The notes beneath the pieces were generated by a model, which was given only the letters and a program-made list of their open reading frames with translations, searched no databases and was not told where the DNA came from. From contig JAPLDN010000344.1 of the NCBI GenBank assembly GCA_026391755.1, positions 1 to 39,077 on the forward strand: a stretch of DNA of 39,077 nt, written 5' to 3'. Within the stretch, counting starts at the first letter, position 1, and each line of letters opens with the position of its first letter. Shown here piece after piece: positions 1 to 8,068 of the stretch. Origin of the DNA: Bacteroidota bacterium. Its GTDB lineage: Bacteria > Bacteroidota > Bacteroidia > Bacteroidales > FEN-979. Both the position numbers and the translations under genes were made by a program.

Positions 1-348
1 TTTTACCAGGGCCTTGTCGATTCCTATCGGCTTATCTTCCCCGGCTTTTATAATCAGACGCTCCCTCTTGTTTGTTGCTAACCTGTGATCGTTGGTAAAC
101 CGGATCTTCCCTGAAGTGGCGAAGCTGCATTCCATACAGAATTCGCATTTCCCAAGGTCAAGGCTGAAAGGCCCTGAAGTGATAGCTCCCGTGGGGCAGA
201 CAATCTCAGCCGATTTTTCTTCAGCAGGCGTAATATCGCTGCTTATCACGGGCCGGCCGCGGAACCCTTCGGGAATAACCGCCTTGCGAAGGTCTTTCAC
301 GTATTGCCGTCCGTGCTGATGAAATATTTTGAAAATACTTAAAGCCAT
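1..348 (-). CDS. Ferredoxin-like N-terminus of a HycF/HyfI (NuoB)-type subunit, partial
   Basis: The gene starts at the ATG at 348-346 and runs off the left edge, so only about 116 residues are visible. It begins MALSIFKIFHQHGRQYVKDL. Around residues 51-72 it carries a CPTGAI motif followed by CEFCMEC. In two-cluster ferredoxin folds the CP of the first motif and the CxxCxxC of the second bind the same [4Fe-4S] cluster, so one cluster is expected and the other has been lost. It lies 3 nt downstream of the NuoD-like large subunit, the usual place for the iron-sulfur subunit of hydrogenase-4/Ehr complexes. In many such operons a ferredoxin domain is fused to the NuoB-like small subunit. The NuoB part is not visible here, so that fusion is inference. 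Likely role: electron transfer into the membrane complex encoded by 352-6860. Confidence 0.7.
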   Translation of the reverse strand, partial: MALSIFKIFHQHGRQYVKDLRKAVIPEGFRGRPVISSDITPAEEKSAEIVCPTGAITSGPFSLDLGKCEFCMECSFATSGKIRFTNDHRLATNKRERLIIKAGEDKPIGIDKALVK

Positions 349-351
349 TTT

Positions 352-1857
352 TTACAGGTCATGTCCGCAATACGATAAATTAAAACTCTTGTTACATAAG
401 GGGAAATCGGAGATTTCCTGGTTCCTTACAGCCAGCGCCAACGACATCCAGTTATGGAATGAAGGGTCTTTTACCTTGTAATGAATGATCTTCCCGTCCT
501 GGTCTGTGACTGCGGAATGCATTATCTCGCCCCTCCAGCCCTCGGCCAGCGACAAGGCAAAGCTTGAATGCTGAAGTTTGAATTCATATAAAGGTTGAGC
601 CGGATCCCTTTCAAAATCATTTATACTTAGAAGACCCCTGATCAGCTGAATTGATTTCTCAACTTCCTGCTTCCTGAGCATGGCCCTGGCCCAGACATCC
701 CCCTGGTGAAGGGTTCCGGGCTCATAATCAGAATCGGTAAAGGCCTGGAAGGGATGCGACCACCTGATATCACGTTTGACCCCGCTGCTTCTGGCAGCCA
801 TTCCAACAGCACCTATCATCCCTGCCTGGCGTGCATTGATTTTTCCTATACCTTCAAAACGACTGAGGACGCTGGGGTTTGTGAACATCTCATGCGTGAT
901 CTGCCCGAATCTTTTTTCAACCTCTTCCAGGTTTGAAAGCAGGATTTTAATAAAACCTCCGCTTAAAGGATAATGGCCTCCACCTGTCCGAACGAGGCCT
1001 TTCCCGAAACGGTTCCCGCACCACGACTGGGTTGTATTGATAACGATGGTGCGCAGGGCTTCATTCACAACCTGTCCGAACTGATAGGCAATATCGGTGC
1101 AAAGTGCTGCCGTGTCGCCAATGTGGACAGCGATCCGTTCAAGCTCGAGCGCAATAATGCGTTCGCTTGGCACGACTGCAGCAGGTGTTATTCCTGCAAG
1201 GATTTCCAACAGCTGGGCATGGGCGATTGAGTGACCCACTGCGGTATCGCCTGAAATGCTCTCAGCCAATACGGCACGCTGTATTCCCGAATGCTTTTGC
1301 AGGAATAGTGATTCTATTCCCCTGTGCTGGAAACCCAGCTGAATCTCAAGGTGCAGGACTTTCTCCCCATTGCAGCAGAAGCGAAAATACCCCGGTTCGA
1401 TGATCCCTGCGTGGATGGGGCCTACGCCCACTTCATGGATGCCTTCGCCTTCGATGGAGAAGAAGGGATATCGGATATCCGATATCTGATATCTGACATC
1501 TGACATCTGATATCGTACCGGTTTCATCCAGGGATGCCCTGTGAATTTCACTCCATATTGTTCACTGATCTCTCGTTCATACAGATGAAATGAAGGATGT
1601 GAGACAGTTAGAGAATCAAGCACAGGAATGGGAGAGGATTGCTGTTCATGTGAAAGCAGTACCAGGAAATGATCACTGTCGGATGCGATGCAGCAGAAGA
1701 ACCTGAGTGCTGCGCCAAGCGGTACCGCGTGATATGTAACGCAGTGGCATCCCTCATCCGCCATCAATAAATTTATGTTATCCATGAATTCAGGATAACC
1801 GAGGAGAGGGATATCGGCGAGAGGAACAATAAAGGGGTTTGTATTAAGTATCAGCAT
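352..1857 (-). CDS. HyfG/HycE-like (NuoCD-like) large subunit lacking Ni-Fe cysteines
   Basis: 501 residues. Residues about 30-113 are NuoC-like (ending YEREISEQYGVKFTGHPW). From about 140 the protein is NuoD/hydrogenase-large-subunit-like (GPIHAGIIEPGYFRF, then FQHRGIESLF). In [NiFe] hydrogenases the next segment holds a CxxC pair (CGIC); here it reads ISGDTAVGHS. The C-terminal pair (DPCxxC) is replaced by NKSFNLSYCGHDL. All four Ni-Fe ligand positions are thus not a CxxC pair, so a hydrogenase reaction is unlikely; this is the pattern of energy-converting-hydrogenase-related (Ehr) complexes. Residues 115-131 are an in-frame heptamer-repeat insertion (1467-1514) between the two domains. It is the fifth gene of a membrane-complex operon, 116 nt after the HyfF-like gene and 3 nt before the iron-sulfur subunit. 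The physiological electron donor cannot be read from the sequence. Confidence 0.85.
   Translation of the reverse strand: MLILNTNPFIVPLADIPLLGYPEFMDNINLLMADEGCHCVTYHAVPLGAALRFFCCIASDSDHFLVLLSHEQQSSPIPVLDSLTVSHPSFHLYEREISEQYGVKFTGHPWMKPVRYQMSDVRYQISDIRYPFFSIEGEGIHEVGVGPIHAGIIEPGYFRFCCNGEKVLHLEIQLGFQHRGIESLFLQKHSGIQRAVLAESISGDTAVGHSIAHAQLLEILAGITPAAVVPSERIIALELERIAVHIGDTAALCTDIAYQFGQVVNEALRTIVINTTQSWCGNRFGKGLVRTGGGHYPLSGGFIKILLSNLEEVEKRFGQITHEMFTNPSVLSRFEGIGKINARQAGMIGAVGMAARSSGVKRDIRWSHPFQAFTDSDYEPGTLHQGDVWARAMLRKQEVEKSIQLIRGLLSINDFERDPAQPLYEFKLQHSSFALSLAEGWRGEIMHSAVTDQDGKIIHYKVKDPSFHNWMSLALAVRNQEISDFPLCNKSFNLSYCGHDL
1467..1514. repeat. GATATC-type heptamer array, 7 units, inside the large-subunit gene
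   Basis: Seven GAYATC hexamers (GATATC or GACATC) are separated by exactly one base each, giving a strict 7-nt period. They start at 1467, 1474, 1481, 1488, 1495, 1502 and 1509. On the coding (minus) strand the array is open and encodes RYQMSDV RYQISDI RY at residues 115-131, between the NuoC-like and NuoD-like domains. From first to last hexamer it is 48 nt, a multiple of three. The same unit occurs at 34145-34206 and 36015-36188. Confidence 0.9.
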
Positions 1858-1973
1858 GAATAGCGATAATTATATTAACGAGCATTTTACACAAGCCGCA
1901 TCAGGTGCAGCAAAGCGGAACCGTAGCGGCGGTGTAAAGATACGAGTGCAGACACGATCATCACGTTTTTCAA

Positions 1974-3413
1974 TCATTTCGGCAGGTTTTGAATAATATC
2001 ATTGATCAGATCCCTGAAAAAAGCCGGCTGGGAAAAACAGATAAAAATTACAAGGCCGAACAGCACAAATTGTGAAACTGTTTGCCAGGGATTTACCTTC
2101 TCATGAAGTTTGCCCGATGCAGTGCGTGGCTGTGAAAAGACAATATGTAAAACCCTTGTAAGCAGTGCATAAAGAACATAGCAAAGCAAAAGGGCGGCCA
2201 CGGCCAGGTACAGGTAATCCCCGTTTGCTACCATGGCTTTGAACAGCAGCAGTTCCGAAATAAACATCCCCGAAGGAGGGATGGCGGTTATACAAAGAAG
2301 TCCGAGCAAAAGGGCAGTTGCACCGGCAGGATAAAGATTCATGTAATTTCCCGATTCGTCAAGGTTGTAAGTACCCATGACTTTGTACGATTGCCCCATC
2401 TGGTAGAAAAGACCGGCTTTCGCAAAAGAGTGAAGAATGATATGCAGTATGGCTGCATAATATCCTATGCCGCCCATCCCAAGCGCAATAGCAACAATAC
2501 CCATATTTTCCAGGCTGGAGTAGGCCAGCATACGCTTGTTGTGCTTGGCTTTGAGCATGTAACCGGCTGAAATCAGGAGTGAGAGGAATCCTGAAAGAAG
2601 CAAGACATGGTTCATAAAAGGCAGGATGGGTGTAGCCGAAAACAGTGCGTAAATTCGGAAAATCGCAAGGAACCCAACATTCATGAGAGCAGTCGAAATA
2701 AAAGCGCTGATGGGCGGAGGAGCCACGGTATGTGCATCCACGGTCACAGTATGCATTGGAAAGAGTCCCATTTTAGTACTGTAACCCACGAGTACGAAAA
2801 CAAACGCGATCTTAAGATACAGAGGGTTGGCCATGCGGGCAATCTCAGTTATTGAAGAAAATGAAAGATGCAGCAGGCGGGCATCTCTCACTGTAAACCC
2901 CAGGAAAAGAATACCGATATATGCGAGGGCGATACCAATTGAACAAACAAAAACATATTTCCAGGTAGCTTCAAGGGCAATTGCTGTACGGTCATGGTAG
3001 ATAAGGGCAGCTACCGCAAGCGTCGTAGCTTCCACGAAGATCCAGACTGTCGTCATCCCGTTGGCGAGGTAAGCTCCCGTCATTGAAGCAATCAGGGCAA
3101 TCAGGGCCGCATGATAAATTGCATAAATTCTTGGCGGATCATTTTTTACATAAATGAATCCATGGTAAACTGTTGTAATACTTAATACAGAAAGCACCGA
3201 CTGCAGTAACAGTCCCAAGGTGTCGAATGTAAAATAATCAAGTATGGTCTCCCCCCTGTGTGTCCAGCAATAGATCGTAAACCCAATGTGAACAAGGGTA
3301 TAGAATGATGTAAGCGCCCGTGCCAGAGGTTTTGAATGGATAAGTCCAACCATCAATCCGATCACCAGGGAGATGGCGAAAAAGAGGATGAATATATTTG
3401 TAACGCTAATCAT
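1974..3413 (-). CDS. HyfF/NuoN-like proton-translocating membrane subunit
   Basis: 479 residues, strongly hydrophobic, with about 13-14 likely membrane segments. It is an antiporter-like (NuoL/M/N, HyfF) subunit that would couple electron transfer to ion pumping. Family hallmarks are a Glu in an early helix (VWIFVEATTL), the central Lys/His region (YSTKMGLFPMHTVTVDAH) and the discontinuous-helix region around MLAYSSLENMG followed by HIILHSFAKAGLFY. It starts at the ATG at 3413. If the frameshift suspected in the preceding HyfE-like gene is corrected, the two genes overlap by 8 nt. The 116-nt gap after this gene is the longest in the operon and contains TATCTTTA, one base away from a Bacteroidota -7 box, so an internal promoter for the large subunit is possible but unproven. 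Confidence 0.88.
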   Translation of the reverse strand: MISVTNIFILFFAISLVIGLMVGLIHSKPLARALTSFYTLVHIGFTIYCWTHRGETILDYFTFDTLGLLLQSVLSVLSITTVYHGFIYVKNDPPRIYAIYHAALIALIASMTGAYLANGMTTVWIFVEATTLAVAALIYHDRTAIALEATWKYVFVCSIGIALAYIGILFLGFTVRDARLLHLSFSSITEIARMANPLYLKIAFVFVLVGYSTKMGLFPMHTVTVDAHTVAPPPISAFISTALMNVGFLAIFRIYALFSATPILPFMNHVLLLSGFLSLLISAGYMLKAKHNKRMLAYSSLENMGIVAIALGMGGIGYYAAILHIILHSFAKAGLFYQMGQSYKVMGTYNLDESGNYMNLYPAGATALLLGLLCITAIPPSGMFISELLLFKAMVANGDYLYLAVAALLLCYVLYALLTRVLHIVFSQPRTASGKLHEKVNPWQTVSQFVLFGLVIFICFSQPAFFRDLINDIIQNLPK

Positions 3414-3455
3414 CTTTCAAAATCGTTAAATCATCGGTCTGTTGCCTCAGGCGCA

Positions 3456-3869
3456 TCACAAAGATCCCCAGTATGAGCAGGTAAATACGGCAAAGAATGA
3501 AACAATAAAGAACAGCAGGTTATAGGGGGTTGTATTCATTGAAAAGGAAACCACTATACTAAGCAACAGCCCCATGGTCACGAATAGCAGCGAATAGAAC
3601 GAGGGTAATGCTTTTTCGTGGACCCTTGCCACACCTGTCTTACGGATCACGGTAAATAAAAGGTAAGGTACCACGATCACTTTAAAGAGCAGGGTTTCAA
3701 TTGCAACAAAAAGTACCGTTGCCAGTGTGATCCTGTCAAGCTGCAAAAAAGATAAACCAAACAGCAGCAAGCCCTGCAGGCCAACAAGTCCTGCATATAT
3801 CCTGAACCTCTCGGTAACGCTGAGGTAGATCAGGCTGATCGCAAAGACGATGATGAGCATTGATGTCAT
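3456..3869 (-). CDS. HyfE-like small membrane subunit, possibly frameshifted at its 3' end
   Basis: As read, 137 residues with about five hydrophobic segments. The order (HyfB, HycD, HyfE, HyfF, HyfG) and the segment TLATVLFVAIETLLFKVIVV, followed by the basic loop VIRKTGVARVHEKALP, identify it as HyfE-like. E. coli HyfE is about 216 residues, so this copy is short. The frame ends FFAVFTCSYWGSL and stops at 3456. One base over, the DNA continues as LLILGIFVMRLRQQ then TDDLTILKDD with a stop at 3408-3406, which overlaps the next gene's start as ATGATTAG. That would extend the last helix, add a charged tail and remove the only 42-nt gap in an otherwise tightly packed part of the operon. It may be a sequencing or assembly slip or a true mutation. 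It starts one base after the HycD-like stop. Confidence 0.75.
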   Translation of the reverse strand: MTSMLIIVFAISLIYLSVTERFRIYAGLVGLQGLLLFGLSFLQLDRITLATVLFVAIETLLFKVIVVPYLLFTVIRKTGVARVHEKALPSFYSLLFVTMGLLLSIVVSFSMNTTPYNLLFFIVSFFAVFTCSYWGSL

Positions 3870-3870
3870 G

Positions 3871-4839
3871 TCAGCGGATGAGGTTGCGGGTTAATAGTAA
3901 TACAAGGATAAAAGCGATCAGGGCGATGGAGCTCAGGGTCACGATGAACTGCGGATTTTTAGCCAGTTTTTTCCTTGCGCGGAAGGATTCCATGAGCCCG
4001 ATGGCAGCGGCGAATGCGGCCTGTACTAGCAGGAAGATAATACCATTCAGGAGGGTTGCCATCAGGTGAACCGTTAACGGTGAACCGTGAATGGCTGCAG
4101 TCACTAAAAACCAGTCATAGTTCACCGGCATAAAGAAATTGGCAATCAGTCCGCCGTATAATACGAACTTCAGGTTTGTACCTGTTTGTATGAAGGCAAG
4201 GTCGACCCCGCTGTAATCGAGGATCATCACTTCGTGGACCATGGTGAGTTCGAGATGAGTTTTAGGGTCATCGACAGGCATCCGGCTATTCTCGATCATT
4301 GCGATCTGCACCAGGAGGTAAATTGCAATGGCGCCTGCGATGAGGGAGAATTCACCCGCAAACTGGAAATGTGAAAAGATATCCTGCATTGAGAGATGGC
4401 CGGAAAGCAATGCCAGGGTGCCGAGCAGAATGAAAAATGCAGGTTCGGTAAGCATGGAATACAGGGCTTCGCGGTTGGCTCCCATCCCTTCGAAGCTGCT
4501 TCCGGTATCGAGTGCCCCGAGAATAAAAAGGAGTTTTCCCAGCGCGAGCAGGTATGCAAAAAGGATAAAGTCGCCTTCAAATCCAAGTACGGAAGACATG
4601 CCGGGGAAAGGCAGTAGCATCAGGGCACAGCAAATGGTAGCAAGGTAAACGGCAGGGGCCAGCCTGAAGATGAAACTGGTAGCGGTGCTAAATACGCTGC
4701 TTTTCCTGAACAGAAGGATAATGTTCTTCCAAGGCTGCAATATCCCCGGGCCTTTGCGGCCGCTGGCAATGCTTTTCACCCTGAGAATGATTCCCGGGAA
4801 AAAGATTGCAGATACTATAGCCAGCAGGGTTCCTGTCAT
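3871..4839 (-). CDS. HycD/HyfC (NuoH-like) membrane anchor subunit
   Basis: 322 residues, about eight membrane segments. It is the NuoH/HycD-type subunit that docks the peripheral electron-transfer arm onto the membrane arm. Diagnostic motifs are GSSFEGMGANREA (the loop corresponding to the quinone-chamber loop of NuoH) at about residue 115 and ENSRMPVDDPKTHLELTMVH at about residue 190, a signature of HycD/HyfC proteins. Its ATG at 4839 overlaps the stop of the upstream HyfB-like gene by four bases, which implies translational coupling. The next gene (HyfE-like) begins one base after its stop. Confidence 0.9.
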   Translation of the reverse strand: MTGTLLAIVSAIFFPGIILRVKSIASGRKGPGILQPWKNIILLFRKSSVFSTATSFIFRLAPAVYLATICCALMLLPFPGMSSVLGFEGDFILFAYLLALGKLLFILGALDTGSSFEGMGANREALYSMLTEPAFFILLGTLALLSGHLSMQDIFSHFQFAGEFSLIAGAIAIYLLVQIAMIENSRMPVDDPKTHLELTMVHEVMILDYSGVDLAFIQTGTNLKFVLYGGLIANFFMPVNYDWFLVTAAIHGSPLTVHLMATLLNGIIFLLVQAAFAAAIGLMESFRARKKLAKNPQFIVTLSSIALIAFILVLLLTRNLIR

Positions 4840-6860
4840 ATCAGTTTCAGATAAAGAAGAGCAAAGATCAGGAGGATAAAAATAAAAGCATACAGCACGT
4901 AATGCCTGATATTCCCGGTTTGAAGCCGGGCCAGTTTTTTCAGTACCAGCCAGGACAGGTCGGTGAGCTTACCCAGGCTTTTGCTGAAAATATCGCTGGT
5001 TTGAATATGTATCGAACGTTTGTGCGGGAAGATATCATCGGCTGCAATGGCCCTGAATTCCTCCTTGTTTTGCAACACAGGCTGGGCCAGTTCGGAGAGG
5101 TTCCCGGCAAATGATGTCCCGGTATATTGCTGCCTTACGGTCCCTTCGGTATACCCGCAGCCCCAGGTGGGGCCGTACATTACTTCCCGGTTTTTCAGCA
5201 ATCGTAATCTTAACAAAAGAATTGCGGTTACAAGAGTTACCAGGATAAGCCCGAAAAGACTGATTTTATTTAATGCAGCGACTGGAAATATGCCTGCATG
5301 AAGAACACCCGGATGGAACTGTGTTTCAACAAGCCCGGCAATGGGAGTGATAAAGACAAGGGGCATAAGTCCGATCCCAAGTATCACAAAGGCAATCAGC
5401 AACTGGGGAAAGATCATATCCCGGGTAATAGTATCTGATTGTATATGGATGTCCTTTCTGGGGTTGCCGAGAAAACTAATGCCAAAAGCCCTTGAGAAGC
5501 TGAAAATTGCCAGTCCTCCTATCAGTGTAAGGCTGAGAATAATCAGCAGGAAGAGGATGGAAAGGTATTCGTTTCCCGCTGAAAGCCCTTTAAAAAATCC
5601 AACATAAAGAAGAAATTCCGAGATGAACCCGTTCAGGGGAGGAAGGGCGCATATAGCGGCCGAGCCGAAAAGGAACAAGCCTGCAGTGCGCGGAAGCGAA
5701 TGTACAAGCCCTCCCAGTTCTTCAATATTCCTTGTATGCGTTGCCCTGAAAACTGAGCCCGATCCATAAAAAAGAAGGGATTTGAACAGTGAATGGTTCA
5801 GGACATGGAGCAGGCTGCCGGTGAAGCCCAGGACGGTAAGAACAGGGTTATGCAACGCAACCCCGATGGATCCAAGGCCCATTCCCAGCCCGATGATCCC
5901 GATATTTTCAATTGTAGAATAGGCCAGAATCCGTTTAATGTCTTTCTGGGCTGTAGAAAATAAAATACCAAGCAATCCGGTGCCGGCCGAGACTATGAGC
6001 AGGACCAGGCCAATAGTATACCAGTCGGACTGTATTGACGTCAATACACGGAAAATGCCATAGATCCCCATTTTGATCATCACTCCCGACATCACCCCCG
6101 AAACATGGGATGGGGCAGCGGGATGCGCTTCGGGGAGCCAGGTGTGGAAAGGCATAAACCCTGCTTTAATTCCAAATCCTGCAAAGAACAGCAGGAAAAG
6201 GCCAATATTGTTGTGATTAGAAAACCAGGCTGGAAGTGCATCGAAGCTCATATTCCCGGTGCCGGCTTCAGTGATAAGGAATGCAATCAGCAGGAAAATA
6301 AAACCAATATGCATCTGGACAAGGTAATTGACCGCTGTTTTCAGGGTGGACCGTTTTTCAGCTTCAAATAATATCAGCATGAAAGATGAAACGGCCATCA
6401 GCTCCCATGCGATAAGGAATGATAGCCCGTCGCGTAATGTAAGGACTGCCAGCATGGAAAGATGAAGCCAGGTATAGCTGAAATAATGAAGTGAAAACTG
6501 GGCCGGGTTTTTTGTTTTTTCATATGCTTTGAGATAGCCCCTCGAGTAGAGCATTCCTGTAAAAACGGTGAAGTTCGTGACCAGTATGAAAAATGAACTG
6601 AGTTTATCAATGGCAAAACGTAACTCGCCAAGGTCCCCCTTGAATATCCAGGTTGAAGAAGAAAGAGAGGCTGACAGCGGGTTGCCTGAAACATTCCCGG
6701 CAATATCCACAGTACCGATAAATTGTAAAGCAGCAGGGACAGATGTTACAAGACTGATAAACAAGATCAGCGTGAGAGTATAGTAATACCGGTACTTTCC
6801 AGGGACTACCAGGATAAGAAATGAACCAAGTACTGCAGCAGGAATAAAGAATTGCTCCAT
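4836..6860 (-). CDS. HyfB/NuoL-like proton-translocating membrane subunit
   Basis: 674 residues, first gene of the complex operon. The antiporter-like core shows LIAWELMAVSSFMLILFEAE (conserved Glu), the Lys/His region GIKAGFMPFHTWLPEAHPAA at about residue 230, and ILAYSTIENIGIIGLG followed by HVLNHSLFKSLLFYGSGS. The C-terminal YGPTWGCGYTEG plus a final helix is typical of HyfB rather than NuoL. The protein would pump ions in response to electron transfer in the soluble arm. The 106 nt upstream contain only a near-match to a -7 element (TATTTTG), about 13 nt before the ATG, so I do not call a promoter. The gene may be read from the upstream lipoprotein promoter or from its own. Confidence 0.9.
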   Translation of the reverse strand: MEQFFIPAAVLGSFLILVVPGKYRYYYTLTLILFISLVTSVPAALQFIGTVDIAGNVSGNPLSASLSSSTWIFKGDLGELRFAIDKLSSFFILVTNFTVFTGMLYSRGYLKAYEKTKNPAQFSLHYFSYTWLHLSMLAVLTLRDGLSFLIAWELMAVSSFMLILFEAEKRSTLKTAVNYLVQMHIGFIFLLIAFLITEAGTGNMSFDALPAWFSNHNNIGLFLLFFAGFGIKAGFMPFHTWLPEAHPAAPSHVSGVMSGVMIKMGIYGIFRVLTSIQSDWYTIGLVLLIVSAGTGLLGILFSTAQKDIKRILAYSTIENIGIIGLGMGLGSIGVALHNPVLTVLGFTGSLLHVLNHSLFKSLLFYGSGSVFRATHTRNIEELGGLVHSLPRTAGLFLFGSAAICALPPLNGFISEFLLYVGFFKGLSAGNEYLSILFLLIILSLTLIGGLAIFSFSRAFGISFLGNPRKDIHIQSDTITRDMIFPQLLIAFVILGIGLMPLVFITPIAGLVETQFHPGVLHAGIFPVAALNKISLFGLILVTLVTAILLLRLRLLKNREVMYGPTWGCGYTEGTVRQQYTGTSFAGNLSELAQPVLQNKEEFRAIAADDIFPHKRSIHIQTSDIFSKSLGKLTDLSWLVLKKLARLQTGNIRHYVLYAFIFILLIFALLYLKLI

Positions 6861-6966
6861 CGCATCTGCAAAATAACGGCATTAAGCAGTTGTGAAGTTT
6901 ATTTGATAAGAGAACTTATAAACAAGGAGGTGTGTTAAACCTGATATGCAAAGAGGCAGTTGATGT

Positions 6967-7662
6967 CTAATAATATTTATCAACCTTGGGATTTCCCTTG
7001 CTGTCATAATAAGTCCACTTCCCGCTTTTTTTCCCGTTGGTCAAATATCCGTCGAAATCCTTCAGCCCGTTTTTATGATAACCCACCACCGGCCCGGTAT
7101 AAGGAGCCCCGTCAAGGAATTTTATCGCACCGCCCTTCAATCTTGTCCAGGGTACAGGTTCCTGCGCTTTTTCCACAACTGCTTCCGGGGCGCGGGCTTC
7201 ATGAGCTTTTGCAGGTTTTGGCGTCACGGCAGCTTTCTTTTCCGGAACTGCTGCGGCAACTGCTGCTGGCGCTGGAGTCGCTGGTTTAACAGAATCAACT
7301 AAGGTTCCCTCACTTGAAAGCAGCTTGCCATATTTATATGTTTCAACAGCCTGCTGCTGTCCGTTGTCTTGATAGTAGGTCCATGTACCATCTTTGACTC
7401 CTTCTTTGTAGTTTCCTTCCATTTTCTTTTGTCCGTTTGGGTAATAAAGGACCCACAAGCCTTCACGCAAACCTTTATCAATTCTTCCTTGCATAGCGAC
7501 CTTCCCGTTATTGTAATCTACTACCTCCCCCGTGAAGGGTTTATCTTTGTTGGCAAGGTAAAAAACGCCATTACGATCCTGCAACTGGCTAAAAGTCGCA
7601 ACATCGGAAGAACAGGCATAAAGAAATATCAGAATGCCGGAAATGAGTAAAATTTTTTTCAT
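6967..7662 (-). CDS. YwqK/MORN-type repeat lipoprotein
   Basis: 231 residues from the ATG at 7662, chosen because it begins a lipoprotein signal (MKKILLISGILIFLYAC, Cys17 as the lipidated residue). The open frame extends upstream to 7788, but with lysine-rich, non-conserved sequence. After the Cys come repeats of the YwqK/MORN type: PFTGEVVDYNNGK, REGLWVLYYPNGQKKMEGNY, KDGTWTYYQDNG. An Ala/Pro/Lys-rich spacer (about residues 127-175) follows, then a second repeat pair (YTGPVVGYHKNGLKDFDGYL, KSGKWTYYDSKGN). Proteins of this family are often annotated as antitoxin YwqK, but no toxin gene adjoins it, so that name should not be taken as function. Probably an outer-membrane lipoprotein of unknown role. 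It is upstream of, and on the same strand as, the Hyf-like operon. Confidence 0.8.
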   Translation of the reverse strand: MKKILLISGILIFLYACSSDVATFSQLQDRNGVFYLANKDKPFTGEVVDYNNGKVAMQGRIDKGLREGLWVLYYPNGQKKMEGNYKEGVKDGTWTYYQDNGQQQAVETYKYGKLLSSEGTLVDSVKPATPAPAAVAAAVPEKKAAVTPKPAKAHEARAPEAVVEKAQEPVPWTRLKGGAIKFLDGAPYTGPVVGYHKNGLKDFDGYLTNGKKSGKWTYYDSKGNPKVDKYY

Positions 7663-7925
7663 GACAGATGTTTTTAAGTTCAAACTACGATTTTTTTTAA
7701 ACTTACCCGGATTTCGTTTTTGGCTGAAATTTAAATAGATGAAGAAATAAAGCACCAAATTAATAATTATTAATAATTCTTTCCCCATTCAAAGAAACCA
7801 AATTTTAATGAAAGATCGATTATTTTCTTGCTGATTCGGGACCTCCGAATTCATACAAAATCGCAATATGTTGAAATTAAGTCTCTTAGCACTGATGTTA
7901 TACTACGATATGCTTAATAATACAA
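7663..7925. other. AT-rich spacer without recognised genes
   Basis: AT-rich DNA between the YwqK-type lipoprotein start and the tRNA-Arg terminator. I see one short inverted repeat, ATTCGG/CCGAAT with a 5-nt loop near 7836-7852, and no convincing ORF, promoter pair or RNA. The 5' leader and promoter of the lipoprotein gene must lie here; the best -7-like word is TAGTTTG near 7681-7687, one base short of TAnnTTTG. Confidence 0.5.
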
Positions 7926-7958
7926 AAAAGGCCGGCAATGAATAAATGCCGGCCTTTT
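7926..7958 (-). terminator. Intrinsic terminator of tRNA-Arg
   Basis: A perfect 12-bp stem (AAAAGGCCGGCA with TGCCGGCCTTTT) around a 9-nt loop. On the minus strand it is followed by a T tract (TTTTTTG). It lies 13 nt downstream of the tRNA 3' end. The flanking A and T runs would let it work in both directions. Confidence 0.9.
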
Positions 7959-7971
7959 CGGTGTTTCTCAG

Positions 7972-8043
7972 TAGCCCCGATAGGAATCGAACCTATATTT
8001 AAAGTTTAGGAAACTTCCGTTCTATCCATTGAACTACGGGGCC
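7972..8043 (-). tRNA. tRNA-Arg (anticodon CCU)
   Basis: Read on the minus strand, a 7-bp acceptor stem GGCCCCG/CGGGGCT (one G-U pair), D-stem GTTC/GAAC, anticodon stem GAAGT/ACTTT with loop TTCCTAA (anticodon CCT) and T-loop GGTTCGATTCC form a complete cloverleaf of 72 nt. CCA is not encoded. It decodes AGG. It is 25 nt downstream of metG on the same strand and is followed by a strong terminator, so it may be co-transcribed with metG. Confidence 0.95.
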
Positions 8044-8068
8044 AATGGGGGTGCAAAGGTATAAAAAT

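Noticed and set aside
92-319. Plus-strand ORF of 75 codons at the left edge
   Set aside because: It lies antisense to the ferredoxin-like gene, whose motifs and operon position are convincing.
352-6860. A functional [NiFe] hydrogenase or formate hydrogenlyase
   Set aside because: The large subunit has no CxxC pairs for Ni-Fe binding, and no maturation or formate dehydrogenase genes are in the window.
6967-7662. Toxin-antitoxin system suggested by the YwqK label
   Set aside because: The neighbour genes are a tRNA and a membrane-complex operon; there is no candidate toxin, and the protein is a lipoprotein.
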